Assembly: GCA_001595945.1 (NCBI GenBank)
Contig: LSSI01000075.1
Span: forward strand, 1 to 34,885
Reading direction: 5' to 3'
Source: Thermoplasmatales archaeon SM1-50
GTDB lineage: Archaea; Thermoplasmatota; E2; DHVEG-1
Length of the DNA stretch: 34,885 nucleotides
Made by a program: the position numbers and the translations under genes. Below, piece by piece: positions 34,090-34,885 of the stretch. How positions within the stretch are numbered: position 1 is the stretch's first letter; the number at the start of each line of letters is the position of its first letter. The notes beneath the pieces are model-generated. The model was not told the origin of the DNA, made no database searches, and saw only the letters and a program-made list of their open reading frames with translations.

Positions 34090-34885
34090 ATGCATCTTCG
34101 ACCATTTTTAAAATTTCTGGAAGAGCAGGAGAAGCTTGTTCGTATCAAAAAAGAAGTTACTGCGGATTATGAGATTGCTAATATTATGTATACACTTAAT
34201 GAGAGACCAATGGTTTTTGAGCATGTGAAAGGATATCCATTCCCTGTTTTTGGGGGAATCACTTCCGATCGTGATATTATCGCGCAGGGGCTTGGAACAA
34301 CAAAGGAACGGTTGCTTTATAAACTGGTAGAAGCGCTGCGTTATCCAACAGTCCCTGAGGTTGTTGATAAGGGTCCGTGTCAGGAGGTTGTAGTGAAGAA
34401 CCCTGATCTTGGGAAACTACCGCTTTTATCTCATTTGCCTGGTGATGGTGGGCGGTATGCGACTGCGACTGTTGCGACTATTAAAGACCCGCAGACCGGT
34501 CGGAACGTATCATATCATCGATTGATGGAGCGAGGACTAAATCGATTCACTGCTCGTTTGATCAAAGGCCGACAGACACGTACAACCTATGATAAGTTCA
34601 CAGGTGATCTTGAGATGGCGGTGTGCATTGGTAATTCCGTATCAGTCATGATTGCTGCATCACTTGGTCCACCGTCTGGTGTTGATGAGTTTTCCATAGC
34701 AAATTCTCTTTTTCCTATGAAGATGGTGAAATGTAAGACTAAGGACCTTGAGGTTCCAGCGGATTCCGAGTTTGTCATCGAAGGGCGATTGACAAAGGAC
34801 GTAGACCAGGAGGGACCGTTCGTAGACCTGACCGAGACTCGTGATTTCGAACGTAAGGAGCCAGTGTTTGTTGTTGATTGTATCA
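34090..34885 (+). CDS. UbiD-family decarboxylase, 3' end outside window (candidate anhydromevalonate-phosphate decarboxylase)
   Basis: This frame is open to the window edge (265 codons), and the track lists it only as shadows. It begins MHLRPFLKFLEEQEKLVRIKKEV, then VFGGITSDRDIIAQGLG, SYHRLMERGLNRF (prenyl-FMN region) and DVDQEGPFVDLTET, the UbiD acidic catalytic segment. UbiD enzymes use prenylated FMN to remove CO2. The ATG follows GGAGTAGGT and begins two bases after the mevalonate kinase stop. In archaea that use the modified mevalonate pathway, a UbiD homolog decarboxylates trans-anhydromevalonate 5-phosphate to isopentenyl phosphate, after an aconitase-X-type dehydratase. The adjacency makes that role likely here, but sequence alone does not exclude other UbiD activities. 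Confidence 0.9.
   Translation, partial: MHLRPFLKFLEEQEKLVRIKKEVTADYEIANIMYTLNERPMVFEHVKGYPFPVFGGITSDRDIIAQGLGTTKERLLYKLVEALRYPTVPEVVDKGPCQEVVVKNPDLGKLPLLSHLPGDGGRYATATVATIKDPQTGRNVSYHRLMERGLNRFTARLIKGRQTRTTYDKFTGDLEMAVCIGNSVSVMIAASLGPPSGVDEFSIANSLFPMKMVKCKTKDLEVPADSEFVIEGRLTKDVDQEGPFVDLTETRDFERKEPVFVVDCI

Overview
The window looks like a chromosomal segment of a euryarchaeal-type archaeon, most like a member of the Thermoplasmatota. That placement is inferred from gene content, not from a phylogeny. Supporting features are the archaeal-only genes (ribosomal protein S17e, FAD synthetase RibL, the lumazine-synthase-like riboflavin synthase RibC, Trm-G10-type tRNA methyltransferase, bifunctional PGI/PMI, mevalonate kinase), TATA-like boxes about 25-40 nt upstream of genes, Shine-Dalgarno motifs of the GGAGGTGAT type, and several apparently leaderless starts. 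The DNA is AT-rich and densely coded, without rRNA, phage, insertion sequence or CRISPR array.

Layout: 1-2087 is the 3' end of a large surface protein made of cadherin-like, Fn3-like and PKD repeats. It is followed by a CAU-anticodon tRNA (2405-2478) and a LysN-like PLP aminotransferase (2610-3860). Positions 4175-6496 hold rpS17e followed by a compact riboflavin/FAD cluster (ribB-ribL-ribC-ribH). Both rpS17e (CTG) and ribB (ATT) appear to use non-canonical start codons behind well-placed GGTGA motifs. Positions 6680-9350 hold a small unknown gene, an M24 peptidase next to a winged-helix regulator, a dCMP deaminase-like enzyme and a tiny membrane-protein ORF missed by the ORF track. Positions 9438-14295 hold a P2-type cation ATPase with an altered transport site, a PFK with pyrophosphate-type residues, and RNase Z.

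Positions 14401-18531 form a block of three secreted proteins, one with BACON-like domains and two NosD-like beta-helix proteins with a shared C-terminal cap module. Positions 18665-22103 hold Trm-G10, a single-pass membrane protein with a repeated cytoplasmic tail, and PGI/PMI. Positions 22261-25833 form a co-directional set of amidohydrolase, four-CBS protein and glycyl-tRNA synthetase. Positions 25838-29945 (minus) form a lysine cluster: lysine 6-aminotransferase, a saccharopine dehydrogenase and a lysine-ketoglutarate-reductase-like protein, the last two resembling the two halves of eukaryotic AASS. Positions 30132-32105 encode a secreted beta-propeller protein. Positions 32261-33066 encode a Cas4-like PD-(D/E)XK nuclease with a central membrane hairpin, broken by a frameshift. 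The window ends with mevalonate kinase directly followed by a UbiD-family decarboxylase (partial), a pairing that suggests the archaeal anhydromevalonate-phosphate route to isoprenoids.

Connections: the flavin cluster supplies FMN/FAD, and the UbiD-family enzyme would need prenylated FMN. PFK and PGI/PMI belong to sugar-phosphate metabolism. The lysine cluster converges on 2-aminoadipate semialdehyde, and the distant LysN-like aminotransferase could act on 2-aminoadipate. I could run no database search; all family calls are from motif recognition.
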